Of a stretch of 64,000 nucleotides of DNA, positions 1 to 8,608 are shown piece by piece. Source of the DNA: Parasphingopyxis algicola (GTDB taxonomy: Bacteria; Pseudomonadota; Alphaproteobacteria; Sphingomonadales; Sphingomonadaceae); NCBI RefSeq assembly GCF_013378075.1, contig NZ_CP051131.1, positions 372,001-436,000 of the forward strand, given 5' to 3'. A model generated the notes under the pieces. It worked only from the letters and a program-made list of their open reading frames with translations. It did no database searches and was not told the DNA's origin. Both the position numbers and the translations under genes were made by a program. The first letter of the stretch is position 1, and each line of letters begins with the position of its first letter.

Positions 1-430
1 ATCGGCCAGCAGGTGTCAGCACAAGGTCGAACGGATTCATATGCACTTTCTCGCCATCGACCGCAGTATGGGCGCCTCCACCTTCGAGCACGAAACGCAG
101 CGCGCTTTGGCTATGCCTATGGCAAGGGGCTGTCTCTCCGGGAAGCAGGAGTTGCAAGCCGGCATAAAGCATTTCAGTAATGCGGGCCTCGCCAGGGTAT
201 GCCGGATTCTCAAGCATCAGCACGCGTCGCTCCGCTTCGGCTGCCGATATGACCTCTCCTGAGCGATCGAGCAGAGGCAGCATGTCCTCGAAGTGCCAAG
301 CGTGGGGCTGAGAGCCGAGATTGGGCTCCGAGCTGACAAGGCTGCTCAGAACCGTCCATAGTGGCGCGGCCGCTGATTCTCGAAGGTCAGCATAAAGCTG
401 TTCCCGGTCAATGGTTCGGTTCTCGGACAT
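1..430 (-). CDS. gtdA: Gentisate 1,2-dioxygenase, N-terminal part (cut by left edge)
   Basis: Reverse-strand reading from the ATG at 430 gives an uninterrupted 143-residue N-terminus that runs off the window. It has the cupin metal-site signature of gentisate dioxygenases: a PGE..P.HRH.QSALRF.LEG stretch at about residues 94-114, followed by a VDGE segment. The family opens the ring of gentisate (2,5-dihydroxybenzoate) to maleylpyruvate using Fe(II). The start lies one base beyond the stop of the dioxygenase beta subunit, so it is translated in the same operon as nagH and nagG. The next two pathway steps are encoded divergently at 3.5-4.9 kb. The C-terminal cupin lies outside the window. Confidence 0.88.
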   Translation of the reverse strand, partial: MSENRTIDREQLYADLRESAAAPLWTVLSSLVSSEPNLGSQPHAWHFEDMLPLLDRSGEVISAAEAERRVLMLENPAYPGEARITEMLYAGLQLLLPGETAPCHRHSQSALRFVLEGGGAHTAVDGEKVHMNPFDLVLTPAGR

Positions 431-431
431 T

Positions 432-902
432 CTACACGGGATAGATCAGCGAATTGGGGATCAATTCTGAGTCGAATATGCACTGCTTCTCGGCGATGCG
501 GAGCGCGCCATCCTCTTCAATGAGAGTATCGCGATACTCGCCAACAAGCAGGATGTCGCTTGGTTGGTCATTATGGGTCCGAATCACGAGCACATTCATA
601 GTAACTGCCAGTGACTCATCGCTTGGATCCAACAGTGGGATCCCGAGAATGTGCCGTTGGTAGTACGGGGCATGGTAAAGTGTTTCGGTGACCCCATAGA
701 TCCGATCGGCAATCATATCACGGCTTTCGAAGCGCATAGTGGCAAGCGGCAATCCAGCCTCGAAGTTTTCACGAGGTTGGACGAGATACGAGCATTCCTG
801 CGCGAACACGCCGAGCCATTCGTCGTATGCGCCGCTATCGAGCAGGGAAGCGTAACGAGCATAGAGGGCTTGCACAGCAATTTGCGTTTGGGCGTCGATC
901 AC
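432..902 (-). CDS. nagH: Salicylate 5-hydroxylase small (beta) subunit
   Basis: A 156-residue ring-hydroxylating dioxygenase beta subunit of the SnoaL/cystatin-like fold, the usual family length. The reading frame extends upstream to 1016, but I place the start at the GTG at 902. That gives a 4-base GTGA overlap with the alpha-subunit stop and removes a long overlap. Beta subunits have no catalytic residues and stabilise the alpha3beta3 hexamer. The partner is the Rieske alpha subunit just upstream, and gentisate dioxygenase follows one base downstream. The substrate is inferred from the alpha subunit and the gentisate genes. Related small subunits serve other aromatic acids. Confidence 0.85.
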   Translation of the reverse strand: MIDAQTQIAVQALYARYASLLDSGAYDEWLGVFAQECSYLVQPRENFEAGLPLATMRFESRDMIADRIYGVTETLYHAPYYQRHILGIPLLDPSDESLAVTMNVLVIRTHNDQPSDILLVGEYRDTLIEEDGALRIAEKQCIFDSELIPNSLIYPV

Positions 903-2155
903 AACTCCATGACCTCGCGATAGTATTCGTACATACCCCGGATCAAACACTCGGTTACCATGTGCTCGGTATTCTTGGTGCCGGTACCGTCGAGTTCCGA
1001 AACAGTTAGCGACCACGGGTCGCTAACCATACCTTGTTGGGCAAATTCGATTACCTCGCCGTCGTCGGCCGAAACGAAGCCGGCCGGGCCGAACAGGTTC
1101 GCTTGGCGCAATCTTCGTCGCGTCATCTCCTCGCTATCCTCGGCGAATCCAAAATGGGTCCACACGAAGTCGAAAGCATCGGGTCCGCGTGGAATGATGT
1201 GACGCGTGGACAGGGAGTTCACTTGCTGTTGTAAAATGACACTTGGAAATAGGGTGGTCATTACTACCGTCGGTTCACCCCACCATTCCTCGGGTACAAC
1301 GTCGAGCAAACGGCCGTCATTAAGCTCAAGCCCCTTGCGAAAACTCGAAACACCTTTGGTGACTTCGCCGTCTCCTCCCGCATTGCGCGATGACACCATG
1401 CAGGCATGCCGTTTTCTCGCATCCATGATCATGCAACTTTTCTGATCCGCGCGCCAAAGACCGAAAGTGACAAACCAAGTGTGGAGAAGACCCGGGTGAT
1501 AGCCATCCTTGATGTTTTCCATCATCAATTTCCAGTTTCCCGGAATTCGCTGGCGCGAATAGCCGAGCACCTTGAGGTCCCGTCCATCAAAGGTACGATC
1601 ATAATAGGCGAGAACCTCGGGGCCGAGATATTCCTCCAACGGTTCGACATCGTGATCAAAGCAGGCGAAGATCAGGCCGCCGCGCACGGCAACTTTGAGC
1701 TTGGTTAGACCGTGATCCTCAAGCGCGAAATCTTCTGGCATCCCGCCTTGGCCCTTCACACCATTGCGGAACGGCACGCCGAGCAGCCGACCGTCGAGAG
1801 AATAGCTCCACTGATGGTACGGGCACACGAGCGTTTTTGCCTGGCCGAACTTTTTGCGACAGAACCGGACCCCGCGATGTGCACAGTGGTTCTCGACGAC
1901 ATGTACTTCGCCGTGCCGGTCGCGCGTAACAATAACAGCCCGTTCGCCAACCCAGCTTGTCTTGAAGGATTTGGGTTCCGGTAGCTCGGCTTCGAGTCCG
2001 ACGTAGCACCAGTGGCGGCCATAGAAGATGCGTTCGAGCTCGCGTTCGTAGATGTCGAGGTCGGAATAGAGCCAGTACGGGACGCGGCTTACGGAGTCCT
2101 GCATCCAGGCCGCGAGTGGAGCGGAAGCGTCAGTGTGGCTTTGTTTGTCGGTCAT
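899..2155 (-). CDS. nagG: Salicylate 5-hydroxylase large subunit (Rieske oxygenase)
   Basis: 418 residues, the normal length for Rieske non-heme iron oxygenase alpha subunits. The [2Fe-2S] ligands are visible as C91-x-H93 and C111-x2-H114. The mononuclear iron ligands are in ENIKDGYHPGLLH (H220 and H225, with bridging D217). As I recall the NagG family (salicylate to gentisate), the match is close along most of the protein, including the QQQVNS and FGPAGFVSADDGEVIE stretches. Neighbouring gentisate genes support this. The ferredoxin and reductase that must feed electrons are not in the window. It overlaps the upstream transporter by ATGA and the beta subunit by GTGA. A 5-substituted or amino-salicylate substrate remains possible. 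Confidence 0.87.
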   Translation of the reverse strand: MTDKQSHTDASAPLAAWMQDSVSRVPYWLYSDLDIYERELERIFYGRHWCYVGLEAELPEPKSFKTSWVGERAVIVTRDRHGEVHVVENHCAHRGVRFCRKKFGQAKTLVCPYHQWSYSLDGRLLGVPFRNGVKGQGGMPEDFALEDHGLTKLKVAVRGGLIFACFDHDVEPLEEYLGPEVLAYYDRTFDGRDLKVLGYSRQRIPGNWKLMMENIKDGYHPGLLHTWFVTFGLWRADQKSCMIMDARKRHACMVSSRNAGGDGEVTKGVSSFRKGLELNDGRLLDVVPEEWWGEPTVVMTTLFPSVILQQQVNSLSTRHIIPRGPDAFDFVWTHFGFAEDSEEMTRRRLRQANLFGPAGFVSADDGEVIEFAQQGMVSDPWSLTVSELDGTGTKNTEHMVTECLIRGMYEYYREVMEL

Positions 2156-3426
2156 GTCGGGAGTTCCTTGGAAGAGGGAGATTTGCGGCCAAGCAGGAGA
2201 AAGACCGCTGTGGGGACCAGGGTGGACGCCGCGGCCGCCAAAAACAGTCCTTCGAGGCCGACGCCGCGTGCGAGCAGGATGCCGCCTATGGCAGGACCTG
2301 CGACCGCTCCGATGCGTCCCACACTCAGGGCCCAGCCAACGCCGCTTGCGCGCAGCAACGCCGGATAGGCGGCTGCGGCGAAAGCATTGCCACCCAGCTG
2401 GCCGCCAATCACGCCGATGCCAGCGCAGAATATGGCCGGGAGCAGGAGTGCCGAAGCAGGTTCGATCTGGCCGACGAGCGCCACTGCGATTCCGGCGAAA
2501 CCGAACGTGACAGGGAGTATGCGAAAGGCGCCGAACCGGTCGATCAGCGGATTGATCAGCAGCCCGCCGGCGATACCCCCGACATTGAGGATCACGGTAG
2601 TCTGGCTGGCCGCCTCGAATGACAGACCGGCTTCGGTGAAGACGCTGGGCATCCAGTTAATCAGGAAATAGAGAGCAAAGAGATTGGCAAAGAATGCCAG
2701 CCAGAGCAGCGCGCTCAATCCGCGAAACTCTTTCGAAAACAACTGCCCGACCGGTACGAGATTGGGTTTGGCGAGGCCCCTGTTACTCAGCCAGTCTGGC
2801 GATTCCTTAAGCGCCCACCACAGGATGGGTGCGAGAATCAGCGGGAATATGCCGCCGATGACGAAGATCAGTTCCCAACCGCCGGCTTCCACCATGGCCG
2901 GTGCGGCCAGCCCACACATCAGCGCGCCAGCGGGAAAGCCGCAGAACATGACGCCAAGCGCCAGCGCACGATGCCGCTCGGGCGCGTGCTCGGCCGTGAG
3001 AGCGATCAGGTTCGGAATGGCGGCCCCGAGCCCGATCCCGGTCAAGAATCGCCACAAGAGCAGTTCGCCCATTGTACTCGACGTTGCGGTGAGAAGGGAG
3101 AATAGACCAAAAATTGCCGCAGCGATGCAAATAATGGGTTTGCGTCCCCACCGGTCGGCGGCCGCGCCGAAAAGAGTGCTGCCGATCATGAGGCCCAGCA
3201 GCGCTGCCGAGAAGACCGGGCCGAAGGCGTTCGTTTTCACGCCCCAGAGGGGAGCGATGACAGGACCGGCAAAGGCTATTGCTTGCGTGTCGTACCCGTC
3301 GAGCAGCGCCACGGTCGCGCAGAGCACTAGTACGCGCAGGAAGTGCGGGCTGCCCTCCTTGCCCGGTGTTGTGCGGTCTACTTTTGGGTCGGAAATATCG
3401 AGATTCTCGGCGGCAGTTGCAGGCAA
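2152..3426 (-). CDS. AAHS-family aromatic acid:H+ symporter (MFS)
   Basis: A 424-residue major facilitator with about 12 hydrophobic segments. It carries the LDGYDTQAI motif (D43, D46) in the first membrane segment, the hallmark of aromatic acid/H+ symporters such as PcaK, BenK and GenK. The cytoplasmic loop GSTLFGAAADRWGRKP is the MFS motif after TM2. The start is a TTG at 3426 with a GGGGAG about 9 bases upstream. It leads the operon MFS-nagG-nagH-gtdA, and its stop overlaps nagG by ATGA. Salicylate or gentisate is the likely cargo by context. Expression is probably driven from the divergent control region that contains the palindrome at 3485. Confidence 0.85.
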   Translation of the reverse strand: MPATAAENLDISDPKVDRTTPGKEGSPHFLRVLVLCATVALLDGYDTQAIAFAGPVIAPLWGVKTNAFGPVFSAALLGLMIGSTLFGAAADRWGRKPIICIAAAIFGLFSLLTATSSTMGELLLWRFLTGIGLGAAIPNLIALTAEHAPERHRALALGVMFCGFPAGALMCGLAAPAMVEAGGWELIFVIGGIFPLILAPILWWALKESPDWLSNRGLAKPNLVPVGQLFSKEFRGLSALLWLAFFANLFALYFLINWMPSVFTEAGLSFEAASQTTVILNVGGIAGGLLINPLIDRFGAFRILPVTFGFAGIAVALVGQIEPASALLLPAIFCAGIGVIGGQLGGNAFAAAAYPALLRASGVGWALSVGRIGAVAGPAIGGILLARGVGLEGLFLAAAASTLVPTAVFLLLGRKSPSSKELPT

Positions 3427-3484
3427 GCTTCGAAACTCCCCAGATTGACAAGGCGTATCCGCGATAGCAGGTTGCGGGGGTTAC

Positions 3485-3497
3485 TGATAGTCTATAA
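3485..3497. promoter_or_regulatory. Putative operator, copy 1 (nag divergent promoter)
   Basis: TGATAGTCTATAA, an inverted repeat with one mismatch (perfect form TTATAG-N-CTATAA). It lies between the divergent AAHS transporter operon (start 3426) and the fumarylpyruvate hydrolase gene (start 3544). It is followed by ATTAATG, as in copy 4. It is one of five related sites in the 25-kb cluster. The binding protein is unknown; the TetR protein at 7834-8490 is the only candidate in the cluster. Confidence 0.6.
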
Positions 3498-3543
3498 ATT
3501 AATGTTTGGGTAAGCTTTACGCAAGGAAAAGGAGACCCTGCCT

Positions 3544-4242
3544 ATGAGTTCGATCAATATGCTCTGGCCCGCGCCTGCGCCCGTGCTGCTGCCGGTCGAT
3601 AGTATTGAAGAAATGTTCCCGGTACGGCGTGTCTATTGTGTCGGTCGCAATTACGCCGCACACGCTAGGGAGATGGGGAGTGACGAGCGCGAGCCGCCCT
3701 TTTTCTTCACCAAATTCGCCGACACCGCCGTACCGTCAGGCGGTTCCGTCCTTTATCCGCCGCGTACCAAGAATTTTCACTTCGAAGGCGAACTGGTGAT
3801 CGCTATCGCCGAGCGGGCCGGAGCGGTCAGCGTGGAAGATGCACTGGATTCGGTTTACGGATACGCCGCCGGGCTCGACATGACTCGCCGCGACCTGCAG
3901 CTCGAGGCGCGCGACAAGGGTCGGCCGTGGGACACCGGCAAGAACTTCTCGGAAGCCGCCATAGTCGGGCCGATCTGCCCGAAGGCGCCGTTCGGAGAAC
4001 AGTTCGACGGCAAGGGCTTGCGACTTTCCGTTAACGGTCAGGTCAGGCAGCAAACCGCCCTTGGGCTGATGATCTGGTCCTGCGCGGAAATCATCGCCGA
4101 ACTCAGCACCTATGACGAACTCCATCCCGGTGACCTGATCTTCACTGGCACGCCGGAGGGAGTGGGCGCTGTCGAACGCGGCGACAGTATTGAACTCGTG
4201 ATCGACGGATTGCCGAGATGTGAAATTGAAGTCGCGAAATGA
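3544..4242 (+). CDS. nagK: Fumarylpyruvate hydrolase (FAH family)
   Basis: 232 residues of the fumarylacetoacetate hydrolase fold, the usual length for NagK-type enzymes that split fumarylpyruvate into fumarate and pyruvate. The N-terminal motif VYCVGRNYAAHAREMG (about 30-45) is typical. The metal ligands appear as E81, E83 and D112 in FHFEGELV and GLDMTRRDLQ. The C-terminus has the ..GDLIFTGTPEGVG.. stretch of the family. The ATG at 3544 has GGAGA upstream. Its stop overlaps the maleylpyruvate isomerase start by ATGA, so the last two steps of gentisate catabolism are coupled. A homologous acylpyruvate hydrolase role is the alternative. Confidence 0.88.
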   Translation: MSSINMLWPAPAPVLLPVDSIEEMFPVRRVYCVGRNYAAHAREMGSDEREPPFFFTKFADTAVPSGGSVLYPPRTKNFHFEGELVIAIAERAGAVSVEDALDSVYGYAAGLDMTRRDLQLEARDKGRPWDTGKNFSEAAIVGPICPKAPFGEQFDGKGLRLSVNGQVRQQTALGLMIWSCAEIIAELSTYDELHPGDLIFTGTPEGVGAVERGDSIELVIDGLPRCEIEVAK

Positions 4243-4871
4243 GCGGCTATGTCTTGCACGATTTTCCGCGTGCATCGTCGGCCTATCGTGTGCGCATTGC
4301 GCTCGCGCTGAAAGGCATTGAATATACAGCAAAGCCTGTCGATTTTCGCCAAGACGAGCAAAGCAGCGAAGCCTATCTCGCTGTCAATGCTGCGGGCCTG
4401 GTCCCAGTCCTAGAAACGCCAGAAGGCAACGTGATCACTCAGTCGTTGGCGATAATAGGTTATCTGGACCGGCTTGATGGACCACGCTTGTATCCGGAAA
4501 AGCCTGTTGATCGAGCGATTGTGGACGCGATGGCATTGACCGTTGCCTGCGATATCCACCCGCTCAACAATCTTCGCATTCTCAAATATCTGGAACACGA
4601 GCTCATGTGTGATGAGGGTTGCCGGAAGCGATGGTATGCCCAATGGGTGACGCGCGGCTTCGTGGCGCTTGAAGCGCTCGTCCAAGCGCATGGTGGACGC
4701 TTCTGTTTCGGCGATGAGGTCAGTGCAGCTGATATTTGTCTTGTTCCCCAAATATATAATGCCCGCCGCTTTGATGTATCGCTCGAGCAATTCCCGGCTT
4801 TGATTGTACGCGACGACAGATTGCGCTCGCACGCAGCGTTCGATGCCGTGCACCCTGAACGGCCTGTGTGA
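4239..4871 (+). CDS. nagL: Maleylpyruvate isomerase (zeta-class GST)
   Basis: 210 residues with a thioredoxin-fold N-terminal GST domain and a helical C-terminal domain. The active-site motif SSAYRVRIAL at residues 13-22 is the zeta-class signature (SSCS-type, here SSAY), as in NagL and maleylacetoacetate isomerase. It isomerises maleylpyruvate to fumarylpyruvate using glutathione. The start overlaps the hydrolase stop by ATGA. With genes 1-5 it completes salicylate to fumarate plus pyruvate. The maleylacetoacetate isomerase alternative is less likely because gentisate dioxygenase is present and homogentisate dioxygenase is not seen. Confidence 0.87.
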   Translation: MSGYVLHDFPRASSAYRVRIALALKGIEYTAKPVDFRQDEQSSEAYLAVNAAGLVPVLETPEGNVITQSLAIIGYLDRLDGPRLYPEKPVDRAIVDAMALTVACDIHPLNNLRILKYLEHELMCDEGCRKRWYAQWVTRGFVALEALVQAHGGRFCFGDEVSAADICLVPQIYNARRFDVSLEQFPALIVRDDRLRSHAAFDAVHPERPV

Positions 4872-4877
4872 ATCTAT

Positions 4878-4890
4878 TTATTGACTATAA
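4878..4890. promoter_or_regulatory. Putative operator, copy 2 (TonB receptor promoter)
   Basis: TTATTGACTATAA, matching the pattern TTATWSNSWATAA, followed by GTT as in copy 5. It lies 55 bases before the TonB receptor start. A weaker look-alike, TTATCACATATAA, is at 4911-4923, so this promoter may have two sites. Confidence 0.55.
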
Positions 4891-4944
4891 GTTGACGTTG
4901 GTATAGCAATTTATCACATATAAGTTCATAATGGGGAGGTGGTA

Positions 4945-7068
4945 ATGCGGACGGTGAGCAAGCGGATCTTGATGATTGGCGCATGCGTCGGGGCGTTGGC
5001 GCAGGCAACTGGAGTTGCTGCGCAGGAAGTGGATGAGGGCGAGGAGAATTCCGCGCCGACCATCATCGTCACCGGCGAACGTGTCGATCGCACGCTTATG
5101 GAAACGGCGTCGAGTGTCGACGTGTTTTCGGCCGACGACATCAATTCGCTCGCCGTTCCCGATACTGTTTCCGGCCTTCTTACTGTTGTCCCAAATGTCA
5201 CGCAGACGGGCGGAAATGCCGGGCCGACGATCCGCGGTAGCAACACCAGCGGCGTGCTTACCGATGCCGAAGGCGCTTTTGGGGGTGCTCGTCCACGCAC
5301 GACGATTCAGATCGACGGGCGTCCGTTGACGTACAACGAATATGTGTTTGCGGGGGCGTCGATCTGGGATCTGACTTCGGTGGAAGTTTTCCGCACTCCG
5401 CAGACGACGACGCAGGGCCGCAACGCGATCGCCGGGGCGATCTTTCTCAATACCGCCGACCCGACCGATATGTTCGAAGCTTCGGTCCGTGGGATCGTCG
5501 GCAATTACGACACCTATCAGGGCTCGGCCTACATTTCCGGTCCGATCTTGGGCGACGCTGTCAGTTTCCGGGTCTCGGGCGATTACCGGCAGCAGCGCAG
5601 CGCGATTGCCACCCAAGCAGGCAGCGCGACGGGCGACGATCTGGGGGTCGGCTCCGTGCGCCGCGAATATATCGGCACACTTCGGTCAAAATTGCGTATT
5701 CAGCCTGCTGGCGGGAATGTCAGGGTTGACCTGATTTATGCTCATCAGGAGACTGGTCGTCCGCAAGTCGAAGCGGTCGATACGACCCTGCCGGGCCGTG
5801 TCCGTGCCAATCCTTTTAATCCGTACTTTGAAGTGAATTCGGATAGCATTACCGGCATCGTCGACATCGATCTTGGCGATGGCTTCGGTTTTCGCAACAC
5901 CACGACCTATGCCGACGCGGTGGCGCGTCGCTTCGTGCCGGAAGTGATCAGTCCGGTGACCGGGGAACTCGGCTTCGAAGGCCTTGGCCGACTTGCGCAG
6001 GAGGAATTCACCAATGAACTGTTGCTTTCCTACGAAAGCGACAGCCTCGAGGGGGTGGCCGGACTATATTATCTCGATTCCGATGCGGACGACTTCCTCG
6101 ATATCACCTTCTTCGGTCTTTACGGCGGCACGTTCGTCGACCAAAGCCGGAGTTACGGTATCTTTGGCGAGTTTACCTACTCGCTGACCGAGCGCCTGCA
6201 CGTAACGCTGGGCGGCCGCTATCAGCGCGATACGCAGATCCGTGATGGGGGTTATTCCTTCAATCCCGGTTTCATGCCCGGCGATCCGCTGGACATCGAC
6301 ATCATGCTCGATAAGGAGTTCGACGCGTTTCTGCCCAAGGGCGGCATCGCCTTTGACGTGACCGATGATGTGCGGATCGGCGCCACGGTTCAGCGCGGCT
6401 ACAATCCGGGCGGTCGGACGTTCTCTTTCACGTCGTTCGAAGTGATTGACTTCGCGGCCGAGTTCGTCACCAATTTCGAACTCTACATGCGCTCGCAATT
6501 GCTCGACAACCGGCTGATCTTCAATGCCAACCTGTTCTATTCCGACTTCGAGAACGCACAGCGGGTGATCGAGGAGGATTTGGGCAACGGGTTCACGAAT
6601 TTCGTGTTCTCGAACGCTGAAGATGCGCGGGCGGTTGGGTTTGAAGTCGATGCTACGATGGAGGCCAGCGACATTGTGAGCTTCGGTCTTGGCTTGGGCT
6701 ACAACGACACCGAACTTGAGCGCTACACACTACAACCGGGTGTGGAAGGGAACGCATTTGCCCGCGCGCCGAAATTCTCCGCTTCCGGATCGATTTTCAT
6801 CACTCCCGTCGAGAACTTAACGATCAGCTTCACGGGCCGCTACACAGACGGATATTTCTCGGAAGATTCGAACGAAACGGTCAATCGCATCGATTCGGCC
6901 TTCTTCGCCGATGCGCAGGTGGCGTACGACACTGGCACATGGCGCGTTTTCGTAAGTGCGCAGAACCTGTTCGATCACGATCACATTGTGCTTCTCACGA
7001 ATTCCGGGACGCGGGCAACCTTTGCCGATCCGTTCGAGGTAATGGGCGGCGTGCAAGTCAGGTTTTAA
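4945..7068 (+). CDS. TonB-dependent outer-membrane receptor
   Basis: About 707 residues. I start at the ATG at 4945 because GGGGAGG ends 5 bases before it; an in-frame GTG lies two codons upstream. An N-terminal signal peptide ends near VAAQ. The plug domain follows (PTIIVTGERVD, then the NVTQTGGNAGPTIRGSN region at about residues 75-95), and then a long beta-barrel ending in VQVRF with terminal Phe, as expected for BAM insertion. Sphingomonads use many such receptors for non-siderophore substrates. Its place inside the catabolic cluster behind operator copy 2 suggests it imports the cluster's substrate. The substrate itself cannot be read from the sequence. Confidence 0.9.
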   Translation: MRTVSKRILMIGACVGALAQATGVAAQEVDEGEENSAPTIIVTGERVDRTLMETASSVDVFSADDINSLAVPDTVSGLLTVVPNVTQTGGNAGPTIRGSNTSGVLTDAEGAFGGARPRTTIQIDGRPLTYNEYVFAGASIWDLTSVEVFRTPQTTTQGRNAIAGAIFLNTADPTDMFEASVRGIVGNYDTYQGSAYISGPILGDAVSFRVSGDYRQQRSAIATQAGSATGDDLGVGSVRREYIGTLRSKLRIQPAGGNVRVDLIYAHQETGRPQVEAVDTTLPGRVRANPFNPYFEVNSDSITGIVDIDLGDGFGFRNTTTYADAVARRFVPEVISPVTGELGFEGLGRLAQEEFTNELLLSYESDSLEGVAGLYYLDSDADDFLDITFFGLYGGTFVDQSRSYGIFGEFTYSLTERLHVTLGGRYQRDTQIRDGGYSFNPGFMPGDPLDIDIMLDKEFDAFLPKGGIAFDVTDDVRIGATVQRGYNPGGRTFSFTSFEVIDFAAEFVTNFELYMRSQLLDNRLIFNANLFYSDFENAQRVIEEDLGNGFTNFVFSNAEDARAVGFEVDATMEASDIVSFGLGLGYNDTELERYTLQPGVEGNAFARAPKFSASGSIFITPVENLTISFTGRYTDGYFSEDSNETVNRIDSAFFADAQVAYDTGTWRVFVSAQNLFDHDHIVLLTNSGTRATFADPFEVMGGVQVRF

Positions 7069-7080
7069 AGGAGAGAGTTG

Positions 7081-7530
7081 ATGAGGGCTTCGCTTAAATG
7101 TGTAGCGTTTCTGGCGCTGATATGCAGCACTCAAGGGTTCGCTCAAGAAACCGACACGCTCGGTGTTCCGTATGGCGGCCGGACTATCTTGCTCATGGTT
7201 CCAGACGATGATCTCGCGGTGCCATTTACCATTCAGGCAGACGGCACGATGAAATATATTGACATTCATCTCGACGACGGTGGCTTGTCAGGCAGCTATG
7301 TCCGCACCGTCGCCTATGAACTGAGAGGCGAGCAAAACGAAACATTTTGCGTTATTAAAGAGTCGCCCGTCTGTTTCGACTTTCCCGAGCTCACGACAAG
7401 TGTACCCGTGCCGGTCAACGTTGTCGCCTATGATACCCAAGGAGCGGAGGAGTGGACTGGCGGCGGACTTCTCATGTTAATGGAAGAGCGCTCGCCCTTC
7501 GCCGGAGAAGCGACGACAGGCGGCGAGTAG
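7081..7530 (+). CDS. Small exported protein of unknown function
   Basis: 149 residues from the ATG at 7081, with AAAGGAGAG just upstream. It begins with a signal peptide (hydrophobic core ending CSTQGFAQ, cleavage near residue 22). The mature part is acidic, with predicted beta strands and two cysteines about 13 residues apart (CVIKESPVCF) that could form a disulfide. It starts 12 bases after the TonB receptor stop, so they are co-transcribed. A periplasmic accessory role to that receptor is an inference from position only. I recognise no family. Confidence 0.7.
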   Translation: MRASLKCVAFLALICSTQGFAQETDTLGVPYGGRTILLMVPDDDLAVPFTIQADGTMKYIDIHLDDGGLSGSYVRTVAYELRGEQNETFCVIKESPVCFDFPELTTSVPVPVNVVAYDTQGAEEWTGGGLLMLMEERSPFAGEATTGGE

Positions 7531-7833
7531 CCCTGTTTCGGTCAGCCAGCAAAACGGGCAGGATGACTTGCCTTCAGCGAATGTTCGGCGTTTACAAGAC
7601 GCTCACGACACGCAATCGCCTTGTGTGTATGATACCGTCTTTGGCGGCATCACACCGCTGATCGCTCCTGCTGCGCAACTTTAAGCTAGGGGGCCGGTCT
7701 TCGATCATTGAGCGTGTTAGCGAATGGCTGGCTTCGATAGGCAATAATACTTTCCGCGAACGATGTAGACCTTTGCCAAGCCTGGAGACATTGTGGGCTC
7801 AGGTCACGGATCAGCATAATGCCTGACACTCGG
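7531..7833. other. Intergenic stretch with no recognised gene
   Basis: About 300 bases between the convergent small exported protein and the TetR gene. I see no convincing ORF, strong terminator hairpin or operator copy here. Confidence 0.5.
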
Positions 7834-8490
7834 CTAAAGCTCTTGACCGATCCCGGCCAAAATTATGGCCAGCCCGTGGTCAAGCCTCAACATTGGATCA
7901 ACTGTTCGCAGCAATTGGTCCAGTGTCAAGGCAAGGGGGGTATCTGCGTAATCCTCTTCTCTTAGGTCACGCAACGGACTGTAATCGTAGCGGTGAGGGC
8001 CGACTTCCGCGCCCGTGTCGTACCAGCTGAAAAATCCCAGAACATATTGGTTCAGATGGAAGGTATAGATTCCGGCCCGGTCATCGGGAAGGCCAAGGCC
8101 CTTGAACAGTTCCATCCAGATCTGCGCGATCCGCCGCGCACCTTCCACGTAGGCGCCGAAGGTTTGGAGATGGTTGGCCACACCGGTATACACCTGGAAT
8201 TCCTCTGAGTATACCGAGACGAATTTCCTGACGGCTTCCGTCCAGGGCAGGTTCGCATGTGGTGCGATCCGGTCGGCGATCTGATTACAGATAACATTCA
8301 TTACTTCGACGACGAGTTGATCGCGGCTGCGAAAGTGGTGGTAGATCGCCGGCTGACTTACGCCCATCGCGTTGCCGATACCTCCGGTCGTCAATTCCTC
8401 GAGCGACGACTGCCGGACGATATTGAGGGCAGCGTCCACGATATTCTCGCGAGAAAGCGCAATCCCGTCGCTTTTTCGGCGTCTAGCCAA
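7834..8490 (-). CDS. TetR-family transcriptional regulator
   Basis: 218 residues. The N-terminal DNA-binding domain (about 12-60) ends in the helix-turn-helix GGIGNAMGVSQPAIYHHFRSRDQL, the classic TetR pattern. The C-terminal ligand domain is unlike any family I can name. The start is a TTG at 8490 with AAAGGA 7 bases upstream. It is divergent from the MFS gene, with a perfect palindrome (8556-8568) in between. It is the only DNA-binding regulator in the 25-kb cluster, so it is the natural candidate for binding the five related palindromes. That link is inferred, as is the idea that a pathway intermediate releases it. Confidence 0.85.
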   Translation of the reverse strand: MARRRKSDGIALSRENIVDAALNIVRQSSLEELTTGGIGNAMGVSQPAIYHHFRSRDQLVVEVMNVICNQIADRIAPHANLPWTEAVRKFVSVYSEEFQVYTGVANHLQTFGAYVEGARRIAQIWMELFKGLGLPDDRAGIYTFHLNQYVLGFFSWYDTGAEVGPHRYDYSPLRDLREEDYADTPLALTLDQLLRTVDPMLRLDHGLAIILAGIGQEL

Positions 8491-8555
8491 TGACGTATCC
8501 TTTCATGCGAACCCTGCTACGGAGCCTATCGCTGATTGACAACATTCGCCATTGT

Positions 8556-8568
8556 TTATACCGTATAA
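8556..8568. promoter_or_regulatory. Putative operator, copy 3 (tetR/MFS divergent promoter)
   Basis: TTATACCGTATAA, a perfect 6-1-6 palindrome, located between the divergent TetR gene (start 8490) and the MFS gene. This autoregulatory position is typical for TetR proteins. It matches the shared pattern, with C-G instead of G-C at the inner pair. Confidence 0.62.
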
Positions 8569-8608
8569 ATAATAAGTGCGGGAGGCATTACTGACTGCAA
8601 ATTCTTCA